A stretch of DNA of 6,500 nt, taken from contig CAJYRE010000467.1 in the NCBI GenBank assembly GCA_913776675.1, positions 1 to 6,500 on the forward strand, written 5' to 3'. Shown here one piece after another: positions 1 through 5,227 of this stretch (the first letter of the stretch is position 1; every line of letters starts with the position of its first letter). Origin of the DNA: Rhizobiaceae bacterium. GTDB lineage: Bacteria > Pseudomonadota > Alphaproteobacteria > Rhizobiales > Rhizobiaceae. Under the pieces are notes generated by a model. It had not been told where the DNA came from and did not search any database. It saw only the letters and a program-made list of their open reading frames with translations. The position numbers and the translations under genes are program-made.

Positions 1-169
1 TGAGCTGGGCAAGGCCGCCGACATTTGGGCATCCGGCATTGCGCGTGATCTTGAAAAGAACACCAATGATGCTCTGGTCAAGATTGCCGGCAAGGATCTG
101 AAAACCACCATGCCTGCGGCCGATGCGCCAGCGCCTGCAGCCCCTGCGGCTACACCTGCCAAGCCCTGA
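1..169 (+). CDS. 3' end of a gene, probably a DUF2059 domain protein (partial)
   Basis: An open frame enters from the left edge (first full codon at base 2) and stops at TGA 167-169, giving the last 55 residues of a protein. The visible part is a charged helical stretch (ELGKAADIWASGIARDLEKN and following) and then a low-complexity tail rich in Ala and Pro that ends in PAKP. DUF2059 proteins are small, usually exported proteins of unknown function; as I recall, one sits directly before gor in Brucella and related genomes, and the tryptophan-containing helix fits their C-terminal end. The family call therefore rests on context and weak resemblance, while the coding call rests on the open frame, codon use and the hairpin terminator that follows 26 bases later. 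The N-terminus, and so any signal peptide, lies outside the window. Confidence 0.6.
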   Translation, partial: ELGKAADIWASGIARDLEKNTNDALVKIAGKDLKTTMPAADAPAPAAPAATPAKP

Positions 170-195
170 TCTGATTAGTTGGGTATAGGCTTGTG

Positions 196-259
196 AAGCC
201 CGGCAATCGTCCGACAGGAAATCCGAGCGGGTTTTCACAGGGACGGCTGCCGGGCTTTT
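196..259 (+). terminator. Long branched hairpin with T-run, likely terminator of the upstream gene
   Basis: A perfect 10-bp stem, AAGCCCGGCA (196-205) with TGCCGGGCTT (248-257), encloses a second 5-bp stem, CGTCC (208-212) with GGACG (241-245), separated from it by a 2x2 internal loop. The outer stem ends in TTTT (256-259) and then a T-rich stretch to about 276. It lies 26 bp after the stop codon at 169, as expected for an intrinsic terminator. The enclosed 28 bases can form a further weak helix (GAAA 218-221 with TTTC 233-236), so the fold is more elaborate than usual. Confidence 0.6.
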
Positions 260-309
260 GTGTTCTGTTCTTTCATTTTTGTCGTCCGATCTCCATATGC
301 AATGTGCTT

Positions 310-341
310 TTGTGGATCATGCCTTGTGGATGCATCATGCC
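310..341. repeat. Imperfect tandem repeat (14 bp and 18 bp units)
   Basis: TTGTGGATCATGCC (310-323) is followed at once by the same unit with a 4-bp GCAT insertion, TTGTGGAT-GCAT-CATGCC (324-341). It lies in the gene-free stretch between the upstream terminator and gor. I see no convincing promoter pair around it, and nothing else I can name between 260 and 399. It may be a chance slippage product or a pair of protein-binding half sites. Confidence 0.4.
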
Positions 342-399
342 ACTGGCCAGATAGCCATGGTGTTTACAGCTACAACGCGGCACAAGACACATTCAGGCA

Positions 400-441
400 C
401 TGCTGCATCATTTTCTTCTTAAGAAGAAAATGATGCAGCAG
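400..441. repeat. Perfect 42-bp palindrome without spacer
   Basis: The 21 bases at 400-420 (beginning CTGCTGCATCA, ending TTCTTCTT) are the exact reverse complement of 421-441 (beginning AAGAAGAAAA, ending GATGCAGCAG), with no mismatch and no unpaired centre; symmetry fails at 399/442. It starts 13 bp before a second stem-loop (454-493), and together they resemble the dispersed palindromic repeats common between genes in Rhizobiales and Brucella. That family resemblance is from recall. An ATG inside the right arm opens a frame that runs into gor, but this is probably incidental. Confidence 0.85.
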
Positions 442-453
442 ATTAAAAGTGTT

Positions 454-493
454 ACAGCGTTCTTTGTGCGCCATATTTGGCGCACGGCGCTGT
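454..493. repeat. Stem-loop of a likely dispersed rhizobial repeat
   Basis: The inner stem is GTGCGCCA (466-473) with TGGCGCAC (478-485) around a 4-base loop. The outer stem is ACAGCG (454-459) with CGCTGT (488-493). They are separated by an asymmetric internal loop (6 bases on the left, GG on the right). The flanking text AAAAGTGTTACAGCG resembles a sequence that I recall recurring between genes in many Rhizobiales genomes. It ends 53 bp before the gor start, so it would lie in the gor leader if transcription starts upstream of it. Confidence 0.6.
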
Positions 494-535
494 CATTCGG
501 GCTTTCGGTTCAACAGGTTGGGCAACCTTCCCGTC

Positions 536-540
536 AGGAG
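536..540 (+). promoter_or_regulatory. Ribosome binding site that fixes the gor start
   Basis: AGGAG, 6 bases before the ATG at 547. No comparable site precedes the longer in-frame ATG at 430 (its upstream sequence is the palindrome arm AAGAAGAAA), so this site decides in favour of the shorter protein. Confidence 0.8.
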
Positions 541-546
541 TTTTCC

Positions 547-1935
547 ATGTCATCTTTCGATTATGATTTGTTTGTCATCGGCGGCGGTTCCGGTGGTGTC
601 CGCAGCGCCCGGCTGGCCGCATCCATGGGCAAGAAGGTGGCGATTGCGGAAGAATATCGGTTTGGTGGCACCTGTGTCATCCGGGGCTGTGTTCCCAAAA
701 AGCTGTTTGTATATGCATCACAATTTCACGAGCATTTCGAAGATGCCGCGGGCTTTGGCTGGACAGTGGGTGCCAGCAGCTTTGACTGGAAAAAGCTGAT
801 TGCCGCAAAGGATCAGGAAATTGCCAGACTGGAAGGTCTCTATCGCAAAGGGCTGACCAATGCTGGCGCAGAGCAGATTGAAAGCCGTGCGGAAATTGCC
901 GGCCCCAACAGTGTGCGCATCGTCAAAACCGGTCAGGTGGTCACGGCCGAGCGAATTATTATCGCGGTTGGTGGTGCGGCCAATTATCATCCCGCTTTGC
1001 CGGGGCATGAGCTGTGCATCTCATCTAACGAGGCCTTTCATCTCGAAGAATTGCCGCGCTCGATTGTCATTGCTGGCGGCGGTTATATCGCGGTAGAGTT
1101 TGCCAATATCTTTCATGGCCTCGGCGTGGAAACTACGCTGATTTACCGCGGCAAGGAAATTCTCTCCCGGTTTGATCAGGATGTGCGCCGCGGGTTGCAT
1201 CAGGCCATGGAAGCCAAGGGTATTCGCATCCTCTGCACCGATGTGATTGAAGGTGTGACTAAGGCCGAAACAGGTGCATTGAATGTTCAAACCTTGAACA
1301 ACGGTGTGTTGCAGGCGGATCAGGTCATGCTGGCGCTGGGACGCGATCCCTATACCAAGGGTCTTGGCCTGGAAACGGCTGGCGTGGCTGTTAACGAACG
1401 TGGTGCGATCATTGTTGATCCATATTCCCGCACCAATGTGCCGAGCATTTTTGCTCTGGGCGATGTGACGGATCGTGTGCAATTGACACCGGTCGCCATT
1501 CATGAGGCTATGTGCTTTATTGAAACGGAATACAAGAACAACCCAACATCACCGGATCATGACCTGATTGCCACAGCCGTATTCTCACAGCCCGAAATTG
1601 GCACGGTGGGCATGTCGGAAGAGCAGGCAGCGCGCGCTTTTGCCGAGATCGAGATTTACAAGGCTGAATTCCGCCCGATGAAGGCAACGCTTTCCGGGCG
1701 CAGTGAAAAGATGATCATGAAGCTGATTGTCAACGCTGAGGATCGCAAAGTGGTTGGCGCGCATATTCTGGGCCATGATGCGGGCGAGATGGCGCAGCTT
1801 TTGGGCATTACCCTCAAGGCTGGTTGCACCAAGGATGATTTTGATCGGACAATGGCTGTCCATCCCACTGCGGCGGAAGAACTGGTGACGATGTATAGTC
1901 CCAGCTATCGGGTTCGCAATGGTGCGCGCGTTTAA
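547..1935 (+). CDS. gor: Glutathione-disulfide reductase
   Basis: A cytoplasmic FAD flavoenzyme of 462 residues that reduces glutathione disulfide with NADPH and so maintains the thiol redox balance. The FAD-binding Rossmann motif GGGSGG is at residues 12-17, and the redox-active pair CVIRGC uses Cys43 and Cys48. The NADPH-binding motif GGGYIAVEFA is at 177-186, with arginines in the IYRGKEILSRFD stretch (201 and 208) that fit NADPH rather than NADH preference. The second FAD motif FALGDV is at 302-307. The C-terminal HPTAAEE motif supplies the catalytic His439-Glu444 pair. The CVIRGCVPKK active site separates it from lipoamide and mercuric reductases. The ATG at 547 is chosen because AGGAG (536-540) lies 6 bases before it and the product starts just ahead of the FAD motif; an in-frame ATG at 430 would add 39 residues encoded by the repeat element. 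It ends with tandem TAA stops (1933-1938). Confidence 0.95.
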   Translation: MSSFDYDLFVIGGGSGGVRSARLAASMGKKVAIAEEYRFGGTCVIRGCVPKKLFVYASQFHEHFEDAAGFGWTVGASSFDWKKLIAAKDQEIARLEGLYRKGLTNAGAEQIESRAEIAGPNSVRIVKTGQVVTAERIIIAVGGAANYHPALPGHELCISSNEAFHLEELPRSIVIAGGGYIAVEFANIFHGLGVETTLIYRGKEILSRFDQDVRRGLHQAMEAKGIRILCTDVIEGVTKAETGALNVQTLNNGVLQADQVMLALGRDPYTKGLGLETAGVAVNERGAIIVDPYSRTNVPSIFALGDVTDRVQLTPVAIHEAMCFIETEYKNNPTSPDHDLIATAVFSQPEIGTVGMSEEQAARAFAEIEIYKAEFRPMKATLSGRSEKMIMKLIVNAEDRKVVGAHILGHDAGEMAQLLGITLKAGCTKDDFDRTMAVHPTAAEELVTMYSPSYRVRNGARV

Positions 1936-1952
1936 TAAACGTGTAAAATATT

Positions 1953-1982
1953 GGAAACGGGCAGAGATATCGGTCCGTTTCC
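1953..1982 (+). other. Hairpin after gor, weak terminator or processing structure
   Basis: GGAAACGG (1953-1960) pairs perfectly with CCGTTTCC (1975-1982) around a 14-base loop, 17 bases after the gor stop. No T-run follows (the next bases are CATTGTG), so it is not a standard intrinsic terminator. Transcription could well continue into aroG 115 bp further on. Confidence 0.35.
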
Positions 1983-2043
1983 CATTGTGAATGCTGATTT
2001 GCAAGCAAGTAGAGCTTTCCAATCTACAATGAACGGTTTATAA

Positions 2044-2074
2044 GCCGCCGATCAAATCTGGTCGTAAGGGCGGC
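2044..2074 (+). other. Short GC hairpin in the aroG leader
   Basis: GCCGCC (2044-2049) pairs with GGCGGC (2069-2074) around a 19-base loop, ending 12 bases before the aroG ribosome binding site. Upstream of it is a TACAAT hexamer (2025-2030) that could be a -10 box, but its nearest -35-like element, TTGCAA (1999-2004), is 20 bases away, too far for a normal promoter. I see no leader peptide rich in Phe, Tyr or Trp that would indicate attenuation. Confidence 0.3.
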
Positions 2075-2097
2075 CGGGATATATTTAGGTGAAGATG

Positions 2098-3474
2098 ATG
2101 GCGCAGAATTGGACCCCGACGAGCTGGAGGCAGAAGCCAATCAAGCAGGTTCCGGCCTATCCAGATCAAGATGCATTGAAGGCAGTTGAGCAGCAGCTTG
2201 CATCCTATCCGCCGCTGGTGTTCGCGGGCGAAGCGCGCCGCTTGAAAACCGCGCTGGCCGGTGTTGCCGAAGGCAATGGTTTTCTGTTGCAGGGTGGCGA
2301 TTGCGCTGAAAGCTTTGCTGAACATGGCGCGGATACCATCCGCGACTTTTTCCGCGCCTTTTTGCAGATGGCTGTTGTGCTGACATTTGGGGCACAGCTC
2401 CCCGTGGTCAAGATTGGACGTATTGCTGGCCAGTTTGCCAAGCCTCGCTCTTCTGATACGGAGCGCCAGGGCGATGTGGAGCTGCCGAGCTATCGCGGTG
2501 ACATCATCAACGGTACCGAATTCAATCCGGAATCCCGTATTCCTGATCCACAGCGTCAGTTGATGGCTTATCGCCAGTCGGCTGCAACGCTGAACCTGCT
2601 GCGCGCTTTCTCCATGGGTGGCTATGCCAATCTGGAAAATGTGCATCAATGGATGCTGGGTTTCGTCAAGGATAGCCCGCAGGCTGAGCGTTATCGTAAG
2701 CTGGCCGACCGTATCAGCGAAACCATGGATTTCATGAAGGCTGTTGGCATCAATGCTGAAAACAACCGCAGCCTGCGCGAAACGGACTTCTTTACCAGCC
2801 ATGAAGCTTTGCTGCTTGGCTATGAAGAAGCTTTGACCCGTGTTGATTCTACATCCGGCGACGTTTACGCCACGTCTGGCCATATGATCTGGATTGGCGA
2901 CCGGACCCGTCAGGCAGATCATGCCCATGTGGAATATTGCCGCGGGATCAAAAATCCAATCGGCTTGAAATGCGGTCCATCCTTGCAGGCTGATGATTTG
3001 CTCAATTTGATTGATATTCTCAATCCGAAGAATGAAGCGGGACGACTCACGCTGATTTGCCGCTTCGGCCACGATAAGGTTGCCGATCACCTGCCACGGT
3101 TGATCCGTGCTGTGGAGCGTGAAGGCCGCAAGGTGGTTTGGTCATGCGATCCGATGCATGGCAATACCATCACGCTCAATAATTATAAAACACGCCCGTT
3201 TGATCGTGTTTTGTCCGAAGTCGAAAGCTTCTTCCAGATTCACCGCTCAGAAGGGTCTCACCCCGGCGGCATTCACATCGAGATGACGGGTAAAGATGTG
3301 ACGGAATGCACCGGTGGCGCGCGGGCCGTGTCTGCCGAGGATTTACAGGACCGTTACCATACCCATTGCGATCCGCGTTTGAATGCTGATCAGGCACTGG
3401 AACTGGCGTTCCTGCTTGCTGAACGCATGAAGGGTGGCCGAGATGAAAAGCGTTTGAATGCTGCGATTGCATAA
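2098..3474 (+). CDS. aroG: Class II 3-deoxy-7-phosphoheptulonate (DAHP) synthase
   Basis: This cytoplasmic enzyme condenses phosphoenolpyruvate with erythrose 4-phosphate to DAHP, the first step of the shikimate pathway to aromatic amino acids. The 458-residue length and motifs are those of the class II (plant-like) family. GGDCAE carries metal ligand Cys69, [11 protein letters not shown] (108-118) belongs to the phosphate-binding site, and [12 protein letters not shown] (261-272) and GLKCGP (289-294) line the substrate pocket. DPMHGNT carries His354, GGIHIEMTG carries Glu395 and HCDPRLNA carries Asp425. All four expected metal ligands (Cys, His, Glu, Asp) are therefore present and the enzyme should be active. 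Possible starts are GTG 2089, ATG 2095 and ATG 2098; the last is preferred because AGGTGA (2087-2092) lies 5 bases before it and the product begins MAQNW, as I recall for relatives. The gene is followed by a strong terminator. The symbol aroG is the usual label in this group, although the E. coli AroG is an unrelated class I type. Confidence 0.94.
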   Translation: MAQNWTPTSWRQKPIKQVPAYPDQDALKAVEQQLASYPPLVFAGEARRLKTALAGVAEGNGFLLQGGDCAESFAEHGADTIRDFFRAFLQMAVVLTFGAQLPVVKIGRIAGQFAKPRSSDTERQGDVELPSYRGDIINGTEFNPESRIPDPQRQLMAYRQSAATLNLLRAFSMGGYANLENVHQWMLGFVKDSPQAERYRKLADRISETMDFMKAVGINAENNRSLRETDFFTSHEALLLGYEEALTRVDSTSGDVYATSGHMIWIGDRTRQADHAHVEYCRGIKNPIGLKCGPSLQADDLLNLIDILNPKNEAGRLTLICRFGHDKVADHLPRLIRAVEREGRKVVWSCDPMHGNTITLNNYKTRPFDRVLSEVESFFQIHRSEGSHPGGIHIEMTGKDVTECTGGARAVSAEDLQDRYHTHCDPRLNADQALELAFLLAERMKGGRDEKRLNAAIA

Positions 3475-3531
3475 GCCTTGGGTGATAGAGGTTTTGCAGT
3501 CGTTCTGGATTTAAAGTCCATGGGTTAAAAC

Positions 3532-3563
3532 AAAAATCCGCTGCGATAGCAGCGGATTTTTTT
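3532..3563. terminator. Bidirectional intrinsic terminator between aroG and the hemerythrin gene
   Basis: A perfect 13-bp stem, AAAAATCCGCTGC (3532-3544) with GCAGCGGATTTTT (3549-3561), has a GATA tetraloop. On + it ends in seven Ts (3557-3563), 58 bp after the aroG stop. On the minus strand the A-run at 3532-3536 becomes a five-T run, so the same hairpin can end the convergent gene whose stop is at 3607. Confidence 0.92.
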
Positions 3564-3606
3564 ATGGCTTGGTGTGTTTTGTCGGAAGGACGCTGTACGC
3601 TTTTCA

Positions 3607-4128
3607 TCAATTATTGCTGGCATGCTCTTTAAGATTGGACAGGATGTGTTCGCGCTCAAAAGCGATATGACGGCGGAGGGATTCAAAAAAACCACGCAAC
3701 ATATAGCCCGTTGCTTCCATGTTCACATCTTCCTTGCGCCCCAAGCGGAGAAGGGTATCTGTGAGTTCTTCAGCAAAGCAAGCATCTTCACAGTGTTCAA
3801 ATTTCAGCCTGTGCAAGCTTTCCAGCAAGGCCGGTTGAATATCGGCGAGAGATTCCAGCCATGGAAACAAGACATTTTCTTCATAGGTATGCACGCCTTT
3901 AATCAATGGATTCAAGGCTTTGGCCGCCTGAAGGCATTTTTGTACATCCACATTGGTAGGCAATGAATCAGCGATGGCCTCAAGCTCATCGCAAAGATTT
4001 AATTGTTCTGTGTGGGCGCGGCGGAGCCATTCCAGACTGGTAAAGCACGGAGCGAGAACAGCCGAAGCATGGGCTTTTTCCGGTACATGGCTGTGTTCTT
4101 CAATGTTGCGCCGCATTGACATCTCCAT
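3607..4128 (-). CDS. Hemerythrin (HHE) domain protein
   Basis: A 173-residue protein that is essentially one four-helix hemerythrin-like bundle, with no membrane segment or signal peptide, so probably cytoplasmic. The full set of di-iron ligands expected for HHE domains is visible in order: His39 (RRAHTEQ), His80 and Glu84 (HTYEE), His112 (FEHCED), His154 and Glu158 (RRHIAFE). It should therefore bind a non-haem di-iron centre. Relatives bind or sense oxygen or nitric oxide, or help repair iron-sulfur centres (YtfE/DnrN type), but this one lacks the N-terminal ScdA-like domain and its exact role cannot be read from sequence. The ATG at 4128 is supported by AAGGCAGG (4141-4134) 5 bases ahead; ATG at 4116 with GGAG 6 bases ahead is an alternative that would drop four residues. 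A perfect FNR-type box lies 112 bp upstream, suggesting oxygen- or NO-dependent control. Confidence 0.88.
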   Translation of the reverse strand: MEMSMRRNIEEHSHVPEKAHASAVLAPCFTSLEWLRRAHTEQLNLCDELEAIADSLPTNVDVQKCLQAAKALNPLIKGVHTYEENVLFPWLESLADIQPALLESLHRLKFEHCEDACFAEELTDTLLRLGRKEDVNMEATGYMLRGFFESLRRHIAFEREHILSNLKEHASNN

Positions 4129-4210
4129 TCATGCCTGCCTTGCTGATGATCACTTATCCGCGTACTTATAGTTGAAGCGCGATCTGCGATCTGGTCAGGC
4201 GATAGGATGT

Positions 4211-4225
4211 CATTTATTCATAATA
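4211..4225 (-). promoter_or_regulatory. Possible -10 region of the hemerythrin gene
   Basis: On the minus strand TATTAT (4225-4220) is the best -10 match after the FNR-type box, implying a start near 4213 and placing the box centre near -33. The alternative TAAATG (4216-4211) is a poorer match but would put the box centre near -42, the usual position for activation by FNR-family regulators. Sequence alone does not decide between them. Confidence 0.35.
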
Positions 4226-4239
4226 CGCTCTACGTTACC

Positions 4240-4253
4240 TTGATTTGAATCAA
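4240..4253. promoter_or_regulatory. FNR/FixK/NnrR-type box (anaerobox)
   Basis: TTGATTTGAATCAA is a perfect match to the TTGAT-N4-ATCAA consensus bound by FNR, FnrN, FixK and related NO-sensing NnrR regulators, all common in Brucella and rhizobia. It lies in the intergenic region directly upstream of the minus-strand hemerythrin gene. The gene upstream of that (VOC protein) also reads leftward and ends at 4377, so the hemerythrin gene is the only obvious target. Which family member binds cannot be told from the site. Confidence 0.75.
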
Positions 4254-4264
4254 AATAGGATTCT

Positions 4265-4276
4265 CGTCATATGACG
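4265..4276. promoter_or_regulatory. 12-bp perfect palindrome beside the FNR-type box
   Basis: CGTCATATGACG is fully self-complementary and lies 11 bp upstream (in the minus direction) of the anaerobox. Its size and position fit an operator for a second dimeric regulator of the hemerythrin promoter, but I do not recognise the regulator. Confidence 0.3.
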
Positions 4277-4297
4277 GTTTCAAGAGTGCGGGCAATG

Positions 4298-4338
4298 CAT
4301 GCAATACCTCAATCCAAGGTTTGTTGTCTTGAGGCATG
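4298..4338 (-). other. Imperfect hairpin after the VOC gene
   Basis: CCTCAA (4307-4312) pairs with TTGAGG (4329-4334), and CATG (4298-4301) with CATG (4335-4338), with a 5-base bulge between on the left. It lies 39 bp after the VOC stop on the minus strand. No T-run follows in that direction, so if it ends VOC transcription it is not a standard intrinsic terminator. Confidence 0.25.
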
Positions 4339-4376
4339 TGACAGCAGAAGGCGCGGTTGAGAATAGGCTGATCTGC

Positions 4377-4727
4377 TTACTGATCCGACCAAACAGCAAG
4401 TTCATACCCGTCCGGATCGGTAAAATGAAACCGTCTGCCGCCCGGAAAGGCAAAAATCTGTTTTACAACAATGCCGCCTGCCGCCTCTATTTTCTGTTGG
4501 CAGGCTTCTAACGCTTGGGAATATAACACGATCAGTGGGCCGCCTTTAGCCTGTACTGATTCTGACAGGCTCATCCCGCCTTTCAATCTGCCATCGCTGA
4601 ACTCGGTATAAGCGCTACCATAATCTGTAAACGTCCAGCCAAATGCATTTGCATAAAAATTTTTCGACGCATCCATATCTGAGACATTGAACTCAACATA
4701 ATCCATGTGTTCAATTGTTGAATTCAT
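4377..4727 (-). CDS. VOC family (glyoxalase/bleomycin-resistance fold) protein
   Basis: A 116-residue protein with the two-module vicinal oxygen chelate fold. The first module starts EHMDYVEFNVSDMDASKNFY (residues 6-25), a typical first strand and helix with Glu12 in the usual metal-ligand or active-site position. The second module ends with FHFTDPDGYELAVW (100-113), the common DPDGxELxVW signature with Glu109. VOC proteins of this length include glyoxalases, fosfomycin- or bleomycin-resistance proteins and many of unknown substrate; the sequence does not single one out. The start is ATG 4727: a longer frame would begin at TTG 4751, but AAGGG (4740-4736) lies 8 bases before 4727 and the protein begins just ahead of the first strand. 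It has its own promoter and is followed, 248 bp downstream on the same strand, by the hemerythrin gene. Confidence 0.85.
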   Translation of the reverse strand: MNSTIEHMDYVEFNVSDMDASKNFYANAFGWTFTDYGSAYTEFSDGRLKGGMSLSESVQAKGGPLIVLYSQALEACQQKIEAAGGIVVKQIFAFPGGRRFHFTDPDGYELAVWSDQ

Positions 4728-4762
4728 TTCCTCAGCCCTTTGTGTCCTCAAAATCGAAACAA

Positions 4763-4790
4763 ATTATAACGCGATTGTTGAAGGGGTAAA
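4763..4790 (-). promoter_or_regulatory. Sigma-70-type promoter of the VOC gene
   Basis: On the minus strand, a consensus -10 TATAAT (4768-4763) is preceded at 16-bp spacing by TTTACC (4790-4785), a 4/6 match to TTGACA. Transcription would start near 4756, leaving a leader of about 29 bases before the ATG at 4727, which supports that start. Confidence 0.6.
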
Positions 4791-4918
4791 GAGTTATCCA
4801 AGCGAGGTTACGGGCGTTTCGTGGATTTTCATTCGCACGTTTTGATTGATTTTTACATTCGGAATATGACTGCTTTTCCGATTTGAAGGTCTCATTAAAA
4901 TAATTTGAATTTTATATC

Positions 4919-5080
4919 ATAAAAATAAAGATCGCGTGGCTTGGGAGATGCCACGCGATCTTCTGATAAAGGTTTAAAATAAAAATTCGTAATTTTATGA
5001 TTTTAATAATTTATGTAATATAATTTACTCATTATGGGGTTATTTCATCAATATTCTTCGGCATTTTTTGTTTGGGAGAA
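4919..5080 (-). ncRNA. Candidate small RNA with two anti-Shine-Dalgarno-like motifs
   Basis: A consensus -10 TATAAT (5092-5087, minus strand) predicts a start near 5080, and a strong terminator at 4962-4921 ends the transcript, giving an RNA of about 160 bases. No convincing protein gene lies between: the frame there codes only for MPKNIDEITP from an internal ATG without a ribosome binding site. CTCCCAA occurs twice, at the predicted 5' end (5078-5072) and in the terminator loop (4947-4941), both places likely to be unpaired. CUCCC in a loop is the interaction motif of several alphaproteobacterial trans-acting small RNAs (for example AbcR types), so translation control of other mRNAs is a reasonable inference. 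The weak point is the lack of a good -35 box. I do not recognise a named family. Confidence 0.35.
4921..4962 (-). terminator. Strong intrinsic terminator on the minus strand
   Basis: A perfect 13-bp stem, AAGATCGCGTGGC (4928-4940) with GCCACGCGATCTT (4950-4962), has a 9-base loop. Read on the minus strand it runs directly into TTTATTTTT (4929-4921); read on + it is followed by CTGATAAAGG, with no T-run. It therefore points leftward, although no annotated minus-strand gene lies to its right before the divergent regulator at 5228. The loop on the minus strand reads ATCTCCCAA. Confidence 0.7.
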
Positions 5081-5162
5081 TTAAATATTATAACTAGGTT
5101 ATGCAAAATGCTTTCTGAAACTCTTGATCTCTTGAAGTGAAAATAACATCCGAGTTCTACGT

Positions 5163-5192
5163 TTGACAACGCTGCATTGTGACAGGTATCGT
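5163..5192 (+). promoter_or_regulatory. Promoter of the FtrA-like regulator
   Basis: A consensus -35 TTGACA (5163-5168) is followed at 18-bp spacing by TATCGT (5187-5192), a 4/6 match to TATAAT. Transcription would start near 5199, about 29 bases before the ATG at 5228. Confidence 0.5.
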
Positions 5193-5227
5193 GAAGAAAA
5201 TGCCATATTGACGGCAAGGGCAGGGGC

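Noticed and set aside
430..546. In-frame N-terminal extension of gor from ATG 430 (39 residues)
   Set aside because: It is encoded by the palindrome and stem-loop repeat, has no ribosome binding site of its own, and the FAD motif is at the expected distance from the ATG at 547, which has AGGAG.
1021..1503. Minus-strand open frame (160 codons) opposite gor
   Set aside because: Antisense shadow of gor with no recognisable domain or ribosome binding site.
1999..2030. Possible aroG promoter TTGCAA ... TACAAT
   Set aside because: The spacing is 20 bp, too long for a sigma-70 promoter, and no better -35 box is visible.
2038..3090. Long minus-strand open frame (350 codons) opposite aroG
   Set aside because: It lies antisense to a clearly conserved enzyme, shows no recognisable domain, and is open because of the codon bias of aroG on the other strand.
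3574..3966. Plus-strand open frame (130 codons) opposite the hemerythrin gene
   Set aside because: The minus-strand frame here has all di-iron ligands of an HHE domain, so the plus frame is its shadow; its start also overlaps the aroG downstream region without a ribosome binding site.
4299..4511. Plus-strand open frame of 70 codons between the hemerythrin and VOC genes
   Set aside because: About two thirds of it is antisense to the VOC gene and the rest is intergenic; no ribosome binding site or recognisable domain.
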